Part shown: in pieces, positions 49,973 to 60,239 of the stretch
Position numbering within the stretch: the first letter of the stretch is position 1
How the letters are laid out: each line of letters starts with the position of its first letter
Assembly: GCF_900105655.1 (NCBI RefSeq)
Contig: NZ_LT629787.1
Span: forward strand, 2,418,001 to 2,482,000
From: Halopseudomonas salegens
GTDB lineage: Bacteria > Pseudomonadota > Gammaproteobacteria > Pseudomonadales > Pseudomonadaceae
Reading direction: 5' to 3'
DNA: 64,000 nt
Program-made: the position numbers and the translations under genes
The notes under the pieces: generated by a model
The model's database searches: none
What the model saw: only the letters and a program-made list of their open reading frames with translations
What the model was told of the DNA's origin: nothing

Positions 49973-51139
49973 TCAGTTGAACAGACCGTAGAAGAACAGT
50001 CGCAAGCTGTCCCACAGACGGCCAAAAAAACCGGCGGCTTCAACGTCGGCCAAGGCGACCAGTGGTGCCTTGTGCACGACTTCATCGCCCAGACGGACCT
50101 CTACCTCGCCCAGCTCGTCGCCCACTACGATGGGGGCGCGCAGGGTTGATTTCAAGCTGACACTGGCTTGCAAGCGATCAGCCTGACCACGCGGCAGGGT
50201 CAACAGCAGGCCATCGGCCAGGCCGGCACGCACCTGGTTGTCGACGCCGGCCCAGACACGAGGGGTAGCCAGCACTTCGCCTGGCTGATAGAAGTTGCGC
50301 GTTTCAAAAAAGCGGAAACCCCAGGTCAGCAATTTTTGCGTTTCCGACGTGCGGACCTCGTCGCTGCTGGTACCCATGACCACGGAAATCAGGCGCATGC
50401 CTTCACGCTCCGCCGAGGCCACCAGACAATAACCCGCTGCCTCGGTATGTCCGGTTTTCAAGCCATCGACACTGCTGTCACGCCACAACATGCGATTGCG
50501 GTTGTTCTGCCGGATACCGTTCCAGGTAAACTCACGTTCCTTGTAGATCTCATAGTATTGGCGGTCGTCACGGATAATCGCGCGCGCCAGCAGTGCCATA
50601 TCGCGGGCACTGGAGTGCATCGCATCATCCGGCCAGCCAGTCGCATTGGTGAAATGGCTGTTCTGCATGCCTAAACGCCGGGCATGGCTGTTCATCAGGT
50701 CGGCAAAGGCATCTTCACTGCCGGCAATGTGCTCGGCCATGGCAATGCTGGCGTCATTGCCGGACTGGATGATCACCCCGCGCTTGAGATCAATGAAGGG
50801 GACCCGATCGCCCACTTCGATAAACATCTTCGAGCCGCCCTTGCGCCAGGCTTTTTCGCTGACCAGCACTTCATCCTGTTCATTGATGCGCCCTTCCAGC
50901 AACTCAAGACTTCCGAGATAGCTGGTCATCATCTTGGTCAGGCTGGCGGGTGGCAGGCGTTCGTCCGCGTTGTGTTCGACCAGAATCCGACCACTGTTGG
51001 CATCCATCAGGATATAGCTGCTGGCAGCAATTTGCGGTGCTGCCGGGACCATCGGAATGGATGCGTTTTGCGCCTGCACCAGCGTTGTCATACCCAGCAC
51101 CAGGCCAGTCACAAACAGGTTTTTCATTGATTTAAACAT
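49973..51139 (-). CDS. dacA: D-alanyl-D-alanine carboxypeptidase (PBP5/6 family)
   Basis: Trims the terminal D-Ala of peptidoglycan stem peptides. 388 residues from ATG 51139, with a signal peptide ending near LVQAQ. Active-site motifs: SLTK (SxxK), SGN (SxN) and KTGHTEAAG (KTG). The C-terminal PBP5_C domain is followed by an amphipathic helix (FFGRLWDSLRLFFYGLFN) that anchors it to the membrane. In the mrdA-rodA-mltB-rlpA-dacA cell-elongation group. Confidence 0.94.
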   Translation of the reverse strand: MFKSMKNLFVTGLVLGMTTLVQAQNASIPMVPAAPQIAASSYILMDANSGRILVEHNADERLPPASLTKMMTSYLGSLELLEGRINEQDEVLVSEKAWRKGGSKMFIEVGDRVPFIDLKRGVIIQSGNDASIAMAEHIAGSEDAFADLMNSHARRLGMQNSHFTNATGWPDDAMHSSARDMALLARAIIRDDRQYYEIYKEREFTWNGIRQNNRNRMLWRDSSVDGLKTGHTEAAGYCLVASAEREGMRLISVVMGTSSDEVRTSETQKLLTWGFRFFETRNFYQPGEVLATPRVWAGVDNQVRAGLADGLLLTLPRGQADRLQASVSLKSTLRAPIVVGDELGEVEVRLGDEVVHKAPLVALADVEAAGFFGRLWDSLRLFFYGLFN

Positions 51140-51168
51140 GATTCTCACAAAGTCAAAGGCATGGGATT

Positions 51169-52053
51169 TCAGTTGGCACGGATCAGTGTGGGTGAACCCA
51201 GATCCGCCAGACGCAGACGATCCATCAGACGCACGGCCTCAGCTTCACTGGCTACCGGACCGACCCTGACGCGATGCAGGGTCTGACGCTGTAACTGCAC
51301 GGGGGACACGCTGACACTGGCACTGACCATGGCTTGCACACGCTGGCGCAGTTGTTCAGCCGCCTGGCTGTTGGAGAAGGCACCCAGTTGCAGATAAAGT
51401 TCCCCATTTGATGCGGGAACATTATCAAGCGCGGCATCCACCAGCTGACGATCTCTGTTGTTTTCCTGCTGCCAGGCTACCGGATCAATTCCCTCGACCA
51501 GCACCCGCGCTGTCCCCTTGTCGGCAAAGCCGAGACGTTGCGCCGCAGCATAGGACAGATCAATAATTCGCTCTGAATAGAAAGGTCCGCGATCATTCAC
51601 CCGGACAATCACCTCGCGATTGTTTTCCAGGTTGGTTACCTTCACGTAGCTTGGCAGAGGCAATGTCTTGTGGGCGGCCGTCATGGCATAAAGGTCATAC
51701 ACCTCACCATTCGCTGTAAGCTGACCGTGGAACTTGGTGCCATACCAGGACGCAATGCCTTCTTCACGGTAGTTGCGGCCATCCTGCAAGGGTTCATAAC
51801 GGACACCCATCAGGGTATAGGGGGTGGCCTTGTAGGCGCCGTCGTGCGGCGTCGGAACCGCATCCGGGATACCCGAGACATCCATCAGATAACTGGGCGC
51901 GCCATCCTCCAACGTGGGTCGAATCGACGGTGCATTGCGATCAATCGCCGTGGCCGCCGGGCTTTCGATCCGCTTGCCACTACCGGAACAGGCAACCAGG
52001 CTCGCGCCCAGAACAATCAGCAGACAAGTCCGGCAAAGTCGAGCGACAGTCAT
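51169..52053 (-). CDS. rlpA: RlpA septal lytic lipoprotein
   Basis: Outer-membrane lipoprotein; in Pseudomonas aeruginosa it is a lytic transglycosylase that cleaves denuded glycans at the septum. 294 residues: lipobox LVAC (SLVACSGSGKR), a double-psi beta-barrel domain with GIASWYGTKFHGQLTANGE and VRVNDRGPF, and a C-terminal SPOR domain (LYLQLGAFSNSQAAEQL). Overlaps mltB by four bases. Confidence 0.95.
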   Translation of the reverse strand: MTVARLCRTCLLIVLGASLVACSGSGKRIESPAATAIDRNAPSIRPTLEDGAPSYLMDVSGIPDAVPTPHDGAYKATPYTLMGVRYEPLQDGRNYREEGIASWYGTKFHGQLTANGEVYDLYAMTAAHKTLPLPSYVKVTNLENNREVIVRVNDRGPFYSERIIDLSYAAAQRLGFADKGTARVLVEGIDPVAWQQENNRDRQLVDAALDNVPASNGELYLQLGAFSNSQAAEQLRQRVQAMVSASVSVSPVQLQRQTLHRVRVGPVASEAEAVRLMDRLRLADLGSPTLIRAN

Positions 52054-53072
52054 GGGATTCGCGCCTCACGTAGCTGTTGTGCCAACTGATGTACGACCAT
52101 GGCGTACATCACGCTGTGATTATATCGGGTAATGGCGTACAGATTATCCAGGCCGATCCAGTGCTGCTGCTGATCGCCGGCGTCAAACTCGAAACTCATG
52201 ACGCTCTGCTCATCCGGCAGATCCGTGGCCGGCTGCCAACCCAGGGCGCGCAGCTCGGCCACCGTCAGTCTGGCCTGCAGGCCGTCATTCAGAGTGATGC
52301 CTTCAGCATAGCGCTCACCATTGACCTCGGCGGCGACCACGACCGGCGCACCATGCTGCCACTTGTGCTCCTTGAAGTAGTTGGCCACGCTGCCAATGGC
52401 ATCGACCGGATTGTTCCATATATCCACTTTGCCATCGCCGTCAAAGTCGACGGCAAACACCTGATAACTGCTGGGAATGAACTGCGGATAACCCATGGCA
52501 CCGGCGTAAGAGCCGGTCAAAACACTCGGGTCCATTTGCTGTTCACGGGTCAACACCATGAAAGCCTTGAGCTGGCGACGGAAGAAGTCAGCCCGCGGCG
52601 GATAATCAAAACCCAGCGTGGTCAACGCATCCAGCACCCGATGAGTACCTGTGTGCCGCCCGTAAAAAGTCTCTACACCGATAATGGCGACAATTACTTC
52701 CGGCTCAACACCGTATTCCTGCTCTGCCCGCGCCAGCGCCTCTGCATGCTCGGCCCAGAACTCAAGTCCTTGCTGCAAACGCTGCTCGGTCACGAAAATG
52801 GCTCGATACTCATGCCAGGGGCGCACGCGTTCCGCCGGCCGCGAGATAGCATCCAGGATCGGTTGACGGCGTTCTGCCCCGGACAGCAGGCGCAACATGT
52901 AATCGGCACTGAAACCGTGTTCGCTTTGCATTTCCTGGATAAAGGGCAATACTGCCGGGTGCTCGACCCCATAGTCCGAAGCCGCCGCCAGAGGCGCCAG
53001 CAAGCTGCAAGCGACTGCCAGCACAGACCGCCGCCAGTGATACACCACGCCCGAAAAACCGGTATTTAGCAT
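52050..53072 (-). CDS. mltB: Lytic murein transglycosylase MltB
   Basis: 340 residues with a signal peptide and no convincing lipobox, so it may be soluble in the periplasm. The catalytic Glu lies in IGVETFYGRHTG and GAMGYPQFIPSSY is the family signature; FDGDGKVDIWNN follows. There is no peptidoglycan-binding domain at the end, unlike the paralogue at 25953. AGGAAG precedes the start. It sits between rodA and rlpA, overlapping the latter. Confidence 0.92.
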   Translation of the reverse strand: MLNTGFSGVVYHWRRSVLAVACSLLAPLAAASDYGVEHPAVLPFIQEMQSEHGFSADYMLRLLSGAERRQPILDAISRPAERVRPWHEYRAIFVTEQRLQQGLEFWAEHAEALARAEQEYGVEPEVIVAIIGVETFYGRHTGTHRVLDALTTLGFDYPPRADFFRRQLKAFMVLTREQQMDPSVLTGSYAGAMGYPQFIPSSYQVFAVDFDGDGKVDIWNNPVDAIGSVANYFKEHKWQHGAPVVVAAEVNGERYAEGITLNDGLQARLTVAELRALGWQPATDLPDEQSVMSFEFDAGDQQQHWIGLDNLYAITRYNHSVMYAMVVHQLAQQLREARIP

Positions 53073-53119
53073 CTATTCTTCTTCCTGATTGCGTCACCCG
53101 GACACCGCCGGGTTTACGG

Positions 53120-54265
53120 TCAACCTTCTGACATCCATTTGCGGTGGGTATGAATCGACATCAGGATGCCGAACCCTGCCAGCAAGGTCACCAGAGATGT
53201 ACCGCCGTAACTGATCAATGGCAAGGGTACCCCGACCACCGGCAAGAGTCCGCTGACCATGCCGATGTTGACGAACACGTAGACAAAAAAGGTCAGGGTG
53301 ATACTGCCTGCCAGCAGTTTGCAGAAGCTGTCTTGTGCCTGCAAGGTAATATAGAGTCCCCGGGCAATGATCAGCAGATAGACCGTCAAAAGCAGGCAGA
53401 TACCGACCATACCAAACTCCTCACCCAGCACCGCAATCACGAAATCGGTATGCCCTTCGGGAAGAAAATCCAGGTGCGACTGGGTCCCTTGCAACCACCC
53501 CTTGCCATAGACCCCACCGGAGCCGATGGCAGCTTTGGACTGAATGATATTCCAGCCAGCCCCCAAGGGATCCGACTCCGGATTGAGGAAGGTCAGCACC
53601 CGTTGTTTCTGATAATTGTGCAAGACAAAAAACCACATGGCGACCGCAGCCGGCATCAGCAGAATGGCTGCACCGATCATGTAGCGCCAGCGCAAACCGG
53701 CCAACAAGAGGACGAAAAAACCGGAAGTGGCAATCAACAATGAAGTGCCCAGATCGGGCTGCCTGAGCACCAGGAATACCGGCACAGCGACAATCAACAG
53801 ACTGATCACCACCTGAGGCAGTGTTGGTCGCAGGGTATGCCGGCCAAGGTACCAGGCCAGCATCATCGGCATAGCCAGTTTCATCACCTCTGAAGGCTGA
53901 AAGCGCATCAGACCGGGAATACTCAGCCAACGCTGCGCTCCCTTGGCCTGCACCCCCGCCACCAGTACAGCGACCAGCAACAACACACCAGCCAGATACG
54001 CCAAAGGCACCCAACGCTGCATAAAGCGTGGCTGAAACTGGGCTATCACCAACATTACCGCCAAACCCACTGCATAGGCCGCACCCTGACGGTAAACCAG
54101 AGCCAGGCTGCGTCCGCTTGCCGAATACAATACAAACCCGGCCACTGTAGCCAGCACCAGTAACAGCAACAGCAGCCAGGGATCGACATGAATGCGTTGC
54201 CACAGCGGCATCCGTCGCCCGTAACCCTGGGGGGCCGGAGTGTTCAGGCGTTTCAGCAGTTTCAT
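53120..54265 (-). CDS. rodA: Peptidoglycan glycosyltransferase RodA
   Basis: SEDS-family polymerase that extends glycan strands with PBP2 for side-wall growth. 381 residues and about ten membrane helices. Conserved SEDS segments: RFQPSEVMKLAMPMMLAWYL, QPDLGTSLLI, and PLISYGGTSLVTLLAGFGILMS at the C-terminus. It overlaps mrdA by four bases and is 48 bases upstream of mltB. Confidence 0.96.
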   Translation of the reverse strand: MKLLKRLNTPAPQGYGRRMPLWQRIHVDPWLLLLLLVLATVAGFVLYSASGRSLALVYRQGAAYAVGLAVMLVIAQFQPRFMQRWVPLAYLAGVLLLVAVLVAGVQAKGAQRWLSIPGLMRFQPSEVMKLAMPMMLAWYLGRHTLRPTLPQVVISLLIVAVPVFLVLRQPDLGTSLLIATSGFFVLLLAGLRWRYMIGAAILLMPAAVAMWFFVLHNYQKQRVLTFLNPESDPLGAGWNIIQSKAAIGSGGVYGKGWLQGTQSHLDFLPEGHTDFVIAVLGEEFGMVGICLLLTVYLLIIARGLYITLQAQDSFCKLLAGSITLTFFVYVFVNIGMVSGLLPVVGVPLPLISYGGTSLVTLLAGFGILMSIHTHRKWMSEG

Positions 54266-56130
54266 TGACTCTGCTCCTGCTGCGGGTCAGGTGTCTCGGC
54301 GCCGGTCAACAACCAGGCATCAAACAATGCACGCGCTACCGGCGCCGCCTCACGACCACCTGATTCACCATTCTCGACCATGACTGCCACTGCAATCCGG
54401 GGCTCATCCGCAGGTGCAAAGCCGATAAACAGAGCATGATCCCGGTGCCGCTCCTGCAAGGCTTCAGAGTCATATTCATTGCCCTGGGCAATAGCCACTA
54501 CCTGAGCGGTACCGGTCTTGCCGGCAATCTGGTATTCCGCATCCCGGGCCGCCCCCCGGGCTGTTCCATGGCTGGCGTGCATCACATCTTCCATGGCATC
54601 AATGATAAATTCCCAATCGTCCGGATTGCTCAGCTGGATGTCATCCGGCGTGTCACTGGTATCCGGTTCGAGGCCTTCGGCATCCTTGAGCAGGCGTGGT
54701 CGCATCCATTTGCCACGACTGGCCAGCAAGGCGGTTGAATGGGCCAGTTGCAGCGGAGTCATCATCATGTAGCCCTGGCCAATCCCGGCAATCAGTGTTT
54801 CGCCGGGATACCAGGGCTGACCACGGGCATTTCGTTTCCACTCACGGGAAGGCATCAAACCGGTCTGCTCCTCGAACATATCCAGAGCTACCCGCTGACC
54901 AAGCCCGAACTTGCTGAGGAAATCATGCATATGGTCAATGCCCAGCTTGTGCGCCAGATCATAGAAAAAGGTGTCGTTCGAGCGAGCAATCGAGAAACGC
55001 ATGTCCACCCAGCCATCACCCCGTCGATTCCAGTTGCGATAACGGTGACTGTGATTGGGCAGCTGATAAAAACCCGGGTCATACACCCGACTGCTTCGGG
55101 TAGCCGCTCCATGCTCAAGCCCGGCCAGGGCAATCATCGGTTTGATGGTCGAGCCGGGGGGATACTGACCACGCAACACCCGGTTGAACAAGGGCCGATC
55201 CAGCGAATCTCGCAGAGCAGCGTAATCGGCGTGGCTAATGCCGGTAACAAACAGATTGGGATTGAACGATGGCTGGCTGACAAAGGCCAGAACACCACCA
55301 GTGTCCGGTTCAATCGCTACCACGGCGCCTCGACGCCCGGCCAGAGCCTCTTGCGCAATCTGTTGCAAGCGAGCGTCCAGATGAAGCGTGAGGTCACGTC
55401 CTGGTTGCGGATCGGTTCGTTTGAGTACGCGCAACACCCGTCCCCGGGCATTGGTTTCCACTTCTTCATACCCCACAGTACCGTGCAGCCAGTCTTCGTA
55501 TTGTCGCTCGATACCGGTCTTGCCGATGTAATGGGTGCCAGCGTAAGCCACCGTATCGATACGTTGCAATTCCGCCTCGTTGATCCGCCCGACATAGCCG
55601 ATTGCGTGAGCAAACTTTTCCCCCAGCGGGTAATGACGAACGAAACTGGCCTGCACTTCTACCCCGGGCAAACGGAACTGATTGACGGCCAGCCTGGCAA
55701 TCTGCGCTTCGGTCAGCTCGAACATGATCGGTACCGCTTCAAAGGGCCGCCGCCGCTGCTGCAACCGCCTTGCAGCCCGCTCCATCGACTCGGCATCGAG
55801 CTCGAGCAAATCCTGCAGCAATTCCAGCGTGGCCGGGAGATTCGGCACCCGCTCATGGGTAATGTTCAGGCTGTAGCTGGGACGATTCTCGGCGAGTACG
55901 ATGCCGTTGCGATCATGGATACGTCCTCGCGTCGGCGGTACTGGCTGCACATGCACCCGATTGTTGTCCGACAGCGTCGAATGGTAGTCATACTGCACTA
56001 CCTGCAGGTAGTACATACGCGCTACCAGGGCACCCAGCATCGACAGTATCACCAGGGCACAGAGCAGCACGCGTCCCTGCACAATGCGGGCATCGCTCTT
56101 GAAATCAGTGAGCTTGATCGGCTTGGCCAT
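54262..56130 (-). CDS. mrdA: Penicillin-binding protein 2 (mrdA)
   Basis: Class B transpeptidase for cell elongation. 622 residues with one N-terminal membrane helix (about 22-43), a pedestal domain, and a transpeptidase domain with SxxK in PGSTIKPMIAL, SxN in SRSND and KTG in AGKTGTAQ. The short C-terminal tail is polar. Overlaps rodA. Downstream of rlmH by three bases, so it is part of the run from proA. Confidence 0.96.
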   Translation of the reverse strand: MAKPIKLTDFKSDARIVQGRVLLCALVILSMLGALVARMYYLQVVQYDYHSTLSDNNRVHVQPVPPTRGRIHDRNGIVLAENRPSYSLNITHERVPNLPATLELLQDLLELDAESMERAARRLQQRRRPFEAVPIMFELTEAQIARLAVNQFRLPGVEVQASFVRHYPLGEKFAHAIGYVGRINEAELQRIDTVAYAGTHYIGKTGIERQYEDWLHGTVGYEEVETNARGRVLRVLKRTDPQPGRDLTLHLDARLQQIAQEALAGRRGAVVAIEPDTGGVLAFVSQPSFNPNLFVTGISHADYAALRDSLDRPLFNRVLRGQYPPGSTIKPMIALAGLEHGAATRSSRVYDPGFYQLPNHSHRYRNWNRRGDGWVDMRFSIARSNDTFFYDLAHKLGIDHMHDFLSKFGLGQRVALDMFEEQTGLMPSREWKRNARGQPWYPGETLIAGIGQGYMMMTPLQLAHSTALLASRGKWMRPRLLKDAEGLEPDTSDTPDDIQLSNPDDWEFIIDAMEDVMHASHGTARGAARDAEYQIAGKTGTAQVVAIAQGNEYDSEALQERHRDHALFIGFAPADEPRIAVAVMVENGESGGREAAPVARALFDAWLLTGAETPDPQQEQSQ

Positions 56131-56133
56131 TAC

Positions 56134-56601
56134 TTACTTGTGATAGGGGTGACGGTTGAGAATGGTCCAGGCCCGATAGAGCTGTTCAGCCAGAAGGATG
56201 CGCACCAGAGGGTGCGGCAGGGTCAATGGTGACAGAGACCAGCGTTGCTCACTGGCCTGGCACACCGATTCGGCCAGCCCCTCGGGACCACCGACCATCA
56301 GGTTGACCGTGCGCGCATCCAGCCGCCAATTATCCAGTTGCTCTGCCAGCGTTGCCGTTGACCACTCACGGCCATTGACCTCCAGCGTCACGATTCGTTC
56401 CCCTGGCTGGGTTACGGCCAGCATCTGTTCGCCCTCACGCTTCATCAAACGGGCAATATCGGCATTCTTGCTCCGGTTGCCAAGCGGGATTTCCACCAAC
56501 TCCAGAGGCAATTCAGGCGGCAGGCGTTTGGCATACTCCTGATAACCCTGCTCCACCCAGCGCGGCATACGCGACGCCACGCTGATCAGGCGAATGCGCA
56601 T
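56134..56601 (-). CDS. rlmH: 23S rRNA pseudouridine-1915 N3-methyltransferase RlmH
   Basis: SPOUT methyltransferase that methylates pseudouridine 1915 of 23S rRNA. Exactly 155 residues, the family length, from ATG 56601 with GGAG upstream. The knot region [13 protein letters not shown] and the C-terminal [13 protein letters not shown] are invariant features. The longer open frame overlapping rsfS is spurious. Lies four bases after rsfS. Confidence 0.96.
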   Translation of the reverse strand: MRIRLISVASRMPRWVEQGYQEYAKRLPPELPLELVEIPLGNRSKNADIARLMKREGEQMLAVTQPGERIVTLEVNGREWSTATLAEQLDNWRLDARTVNLMVGGPEGLAESVCQASEQRWSLSPLTLPHPLVRILLAEQLYRAWTILNRHPYHK

Positions 56602-56605
56602 ATGA

Positions 56606-56965
56606 CTACTCCGTCGGCTGCTGGGCCGCTGCGCGGCGGCTTTCAGCACTTTCCCACAGCCGTTCGAGATCATAGAACTGGCGCGTAGCGGGTTGCATGA
56701 TATGCACCACCACATCCCCCAGGTCGACCAGAACCCACTCGCCGCCCGCCTTGCCTTCAACACCCAGCGGTTTATTGCCGGCCAGCTTGGCCTTCTCCAC
56801 CACGTTGTCACTCAGGGCTGAGACGTGGCGGCTGGACGTGCCGCTGGCAATCATCATGTAATCGGTAATACTGGTCTGTTCGCGCACATCAATCTGGACG
56901 ATTTCTTTCGCCTTGAGTTCTTCCAGTGCGTTGTTGACCAGAGTGATCAGTTCATCGGTTTGCAT
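56606..56965 (-). CDS. rsfS: Ribosome silencing factor RsfS
   Basis: Binds uL14 and blocks joining of the ribosomal subunits when nutrients run short. 119 residues: [35 protein letters not shown] and [14 protein letters not shown] are typical of the family. It follows nadD by nine bases, a widely conserved pairing, and precedes rlmH. Confidence 0.95.
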   Translation of the reverse strand: MQTDELITLVNNALEELKAKEIVQIDVREQTSITDYMMIASGTSSRHVSALSDNVVEKAKLAGNKPLGVEGKAGGEWVLVDLGDVVVHIMQPATRQFYDLERLWESAESRRAAAQQPTE

Positions 56966-56974
56966 AGTAAGGGG

Positions 56975-57625
56975 TCAGTCCTGTCTGTCCGGGCGATACA
57001 GCCCATGGGTATGAATATAGTCAAGTACCGGATCGGGTAACAGAAAACGAGCCGACTGGCCCTGCCCGATCAGGTGGCGAATCTGGGTAGCGGAAATCGC
57101 CAATGGCGTCTGTTCCAGGGTAATGATTTGCCCGGCCGGGCCTTGCAACGCATCCAGACTGGCTATGGTTCGTGCTGCGAGCAGGTCTTTCAGAGCTTCC
57201 GGTGCTTCCTGATCGAAGTCCGGGCGCTGCAAAATTACCAGATGAGCCAGCTCAAGCAGTTCCTGCCAACGTTGCCAGCCAGGCAGGCCGCAAAAAGCAT
57301 CCCAGCCCAGAATAAAAAACAGTGGCGCCTCGACGCCGAGTTCGTCACGCAGTGACGTCAGGGTATCCACCGTCCAGGAGGGCTTGTCGCGTTGCAGTTC
57401 GCGATCATCCACCTGCAACTCCGCCGTATTGCCCAGGGCCAGATGCACCATGGCCAGCCGCTGCTCGGCAGAAACGCCCGGCGCTTCCCGATGCGGCGGC
57501 CGCGCACTGGGCACCAGACGCAGCTCATCCAGCGCCAGCCGTTCGCGCACCTCTATGGCGCTACGCAAATGGCCGAAATGCACCGGATTGAAGGTGCCAC
57601 CGAGCAAGCCTATACGGCGACTCAT
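56975..57625 (-). CDS. nadD: Nicotinate-nucleotide adenylyltransferase
   Basis: Adenylates nicotinate mononucleotide in NAD synthesis. 216 residues: [13 protein letters not shown] is the nucleotidyl-transferase HxGH-type motif, [14 protein letters not shown] the substrate loop, and [10 protein letters not shown] the ISSTxIR motif. Between proA and rsfS, seven bases after proA. Confidence 0.95.
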   Translation of the reverse strand: MSRRIGLLGGTFNPVHFGHLRSAIEVRERLALDELRLVPSARPPHREAPGVSAEQRLAMVHLALGNTAELQVDDRELQRDKPSWTVDTLTSLRDELGVEAPLFFILGWDAFCGLPGWQRWQELLELAHLVILQRPDFDQEAPEALKDLLAARTIASLDALQGPAGQIITLEQTPLAISATQIRHLIGQGQSARFLLPDPVLDYIHTHGLYRPDRQD

Positions 57626-57632
57626 GGCCCAC

Positions 57633-58898
57633 TCACTGACGGATGTGTCCGTCGCCGAACACCACGTATTTCTCGCTGGTCAGCCCTTCAAGACCTACCG
57701 GGCCACGGGCGTGGATCTTGTCGGTGGAGATACCGATTTCGGCTCCCAGACCATACTCGAAACCATCGGCAAAGCGCGTCGAGGCATTGATCATCACCGA
57801 GCTGGAATCCACCTCGGCGAGAAAACGCCGCGCGCGGGTAAAATCTTCGCTGACCATGGCATCCGTGTGCTGAGAGCTGTAGGTATTGATGTGCTCGATA
57901 GCGGCGTCCATATCAGCGACAATTCGAATGGCCAGAATCGGCGCCAGGTATTCGGTTTGCCAGTCGTCATCACTGGCCGGAACAGCCTGCGGCAGCAGCG
58001 CCAGAGTCTTCGGACAGCCTCGCAACTCAACCCCTTTCTCGGCAAATAGCGGCGCCAGGCGTTGCAGACACTCAGCGGCAACCGACTCATGCAGCAGCAG
58101 GGTTTCCATGGCATTGCATACCCCGTATCGGTGCGTCTTGGCATTCAGCGCAATGGCTGTGGCTTTATCCAGATCGGCACGATCATCAACATACACATGG
58201 CAGATACCGTCCAGATGCTTGATTACCGGCACCCGGGCATCCTGACTGATGCGCTCGATCAGACCCTTGCCACCGCGCGGCACGATGACATCAACGTATT
58301 CGGGCAGTGTAATCAACGCACCAACCGCTTCGCGATCAGTGGTCTCAACCACTTGCACCACCTCATCCGGCAAACCGGCCGCAGCCAGCCCCTGAGCAAT
58401 ACAGGCAGCAATCGCCTGATTGGAATGAATCGACTCCGAGCCGCCGCGCAAAATGCAGGCGTTGCCCGACTTCAGGCAAAGACTGGCGGCTTCCACGGTC
58501 ACATTGGGCCGTGATTCATAGATGATGCCAATGACGCCGAGCGGCACACGCATCTTGCCAACCTGGATACCCGACGGGAGAAATTTCATATCCTGAATAG
58601 CGCCAACCGGATCCGGCAAGGCCGCCACCTGACGCAAGCCCTCGACCATGGCCTGGATACCCGCCGGAGTCACAGCAAGGCGGTCAACCATGGCCGCATC
58701 CAGGCCCCGCTCACGGGCGGCTTGCAAGTCCCTGGCATTCGCAGCAACCAGCGTATCGGCAGCCGCCAACAGGGCATCTGCAGTTGCCAGCAGGGCCTTA
58801 TTCTTCACCGCGGTCGGCGCGCGCGCGATCACCCGCGACGCTGCCCGGGCCTGCTGCCCGAGACCAACCATGTACGCCCTGACCTGCTCGCTAGTCAT
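57633..58898 (-). CDS. proA: Gamma-glutamyl phosphate reductase
   Basis: Reduces gamma-glutamyl phosphate to glutamate-5-semialdehyde in proline synthesis. 421 residues, ALDH-like, with catalytic Cys in [11 protein letters not shown] and [14 protein letters not shown] and [22 protein letters not shown]. First gene of the long minus-strand run down to lipB; a TATAAT on the minus strand at 58938-58933 is a likely -10, about 35 bases before the start. Confidence 0.96.
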   Translation of the reverse strand: MTSEQVRAYMVGLGQQARAASRVIARAPTAVKNKALLATADALLAAADTLVAANARDLQAARERGLDAAMVDRLAVTPAGIQAMVEGLRQVAALPDPVGAIQDMKFLPSGIQVGKMRVPLGVIGIIYESRPNVTVEAASLCLKSGNACILRGGSESIHSNQAIAACIAQGLAAAGLPDEVVQVVETTDREAVGALITLPEYVDVIVPRGGKGLIERISQDARVPVIKHLDGICHVYVDDRADLDKATAIALNAKTHRYGVCNAMETLLLHESVAAECLQRLAPLFAEKGVELRGCPKTLALLPQAVPASDDDWQTEYLAPILAIRIVADMDAAIEHINTYSSQHTDAMVSEDFTRARRFLAEVDSSSVMINASTRFADGFEYGLGAEIGISTDKIHARGPVGLEGLTSEKYVVFGDGHIRQ

Positions 58899-59127
58899 CT
58901 ATTCACCACTTCACTGTTGACGCAAAACTCCCATTATACCGACAGCGTGCGTATGAAGACAGGCGCAACTGCTGCAGGTTTTTCTAGCCCCGGGCAGGTT
59001 CCGTCATTCAGCAAACCAATGGAAGGCGTTCAGCAATTGACCCCAAGGCAACCGACTGCAACTATGTTGGCAGCGATCGCAACTACGCCGGTCGACACCC
59101 TCGACAATAATAGCCATGGAGAACGCC

Positions 59128-59583
59128 ATGTCCGCCGTACCCGTTTCCGAACTGACTTCCTACATTGGCAAGGACCTTGGACATTCCGACTGGATGACCA
59201 TTGATCAGCAGCGCGTCAATCAGTTTGCCGAATGCACCGGTGACCACCAGTTCATTCATATTGATGAAGAAAAAGCCAAGCAAACACCTTTCGGTGGCAC
59301 CATTGCTCACGGCTTCCTGTCATTGTCACTTTTGCCGGTGCTGTCTGCCGGCCTGCTGATTCGCCCTGAGGGGCTGAAAATGGCGGTCAACTACGGTCTC
59401 GACAGCCTGCGCTTTATCCAGCCCGTCCGCGTTGGCTCGCGGGTACGCCTGCAGGTCACTGTCATCGACGTAACCGAGAAGAACCCCGGTCAGTGGCTGG
59501 TGAAATCCCGCTCCACCATGGAAATTGAAGGTCAGGACAAGCCGGCCTTCATTGCCGAAGGTCTGACCCTGTACTTCGTCTGA
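59128..59583 (+). CDS. MaoC-like (R)-specific enoyl-CoA hydratase
   Basis: Hot-dog-fold hydratase of 151 residues from ATG 59128 with GGAGAA six bases upstream. The hydratase-2 motif appears in FAECTGDHQFIHIDEEKAKQTPFGGTIAHGF, with Asp and His as catalytic pair. Likely acts on enoyl-CoA thioesters, and could feed polyhydroxyalkanoate or fatty-acid pathways, but no such genes are close. A single-gene unit ended by a hairpin at 59589-59615. Confidence 0.8.
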   Translation: MSAVPVSELTSYIGKDLGHSDWMTIDQQRVNQFAECTGDHQFIHIDEEKAKQTPFGGTIAHGFLSLSLLPVLSAGLLIRPEGLKMAVNYGLDSLRFIQPVRVGSRVRLQVTVIDVTEKNPGQWLVKSRSTMEIEGQDKPAFIAEGLTLYFV

Positions 59584-59588
59584 CCTTG

Positions 59589-59615
59589 CATGAGCCCCGC
59601 CATGCGGGGCTCATG
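59589..59615. terminator. GC-rich hairpin between the MaoC-like gene and ubiX
   Basis: Perfect 12 bp stem CATGAGCCCCGC / GCGGGGCTCATG with a three-base loop starting six bases after the stop codon. No T run, so it may act with Rho or block readthrough in both directions between convergent genes. Confidence 0.6.
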
Positions 59616-59633
59616 AGCCTGCCCGGCCTTTGC

Positions 59634-60239
59634 CTACTCGCCCCAGCGGGCCAACAGTGTCTGCTCGATACCCAGCTGATTGAGAATCCGCGCCACGACA
59701 AAATCGATCAGATCTTCAATACTCGCCGGCTGATGATAAAAGCCCGGACTGGCCGGTAGTATCACCGCCCCCATCTGACTCAACTTGAGCATATTCTCCA
59801 GGTGCAACGTCGAATAAGGGGCTTCTCGCGGAACCAGAATCAATGTACGCCGCTCCTTCAGGGCGACGTCTGCTGCACGCTCAATCAGGTTATTGCTCGC
59901 CCCGGTGGCGATTGCCGACATACAACCCGTCGAGCAAGGGCACACCACCATTGCCCCCGGCGCCCCTGAACCCGAGGCCACAGGAGCCATCCAGTCCTGC
60001 TTGCCAAAGACCCGGATCTGACCTTCGCGCGCGGCAAAATGCTCACTCAGATAGGCTTGCAATGCTTGCGGCTTGGGCGGCAGCTGCCAATCGGTCTCGG
60101 TTGCCATCACCAGTTGCGCCGCCTGGGAGATAAGGAAAAACACCTCGACATCGGCTCTGACAAGGCATTCCAGCAAGCGCATGGCATATTGGGCGCCAGA
60201 CGCGCCGGTAACGGCCAGGGTTACCCTTTGCTCAGGCAT
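59634..60239 (-). CDS. ubiX: Flavin prenyltransferase UbiX
   Basis: Makes prenylated FMN, the cofactor of the UbiD decarboxylase in ubiquinone synthesis. 201 residues from ATG 60239 ([19 protein letters not shown]), overlapping the end of mpl by eight bases; the longer frame is not conserved. [31 protein letters not shown] and [17 protein letters not shown] contain the FMN and prenyl-phosphate contacts. Pairing with mpl is as in Pseudomonas. Confidence 0.94.
   Translation of the reverse strand: MPEQRVTLAVTGASGAQYAMRLLECLVRADVEVFFLISQAAQLVMATETDWQLPPKPQALQAYLSEHFAAREGQIRVFGKQDWMAPVASGSGAPGAMVVCPCSTGCMSAIATGASNNLIERAADVALKERRTLILVPREAPYSTLHLENMLKLSQMGAVILPASPGFYHQPASIEDLIDFVVARILNQLGIEQTLLARWGE

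Noticed and set aside
54739..56232. 497-codon open frame antisense to mrdA
   Set aside because: The opposite strand encodes PBP2 with all catalytic motifs; the antisense product has no family features.
59037..59065. Promoter TTGACC with a partner -10 for the MaoC-like gene
   Set aside because: The -35 looks good but at 17 bases only AACTAT is found, too poor to call.
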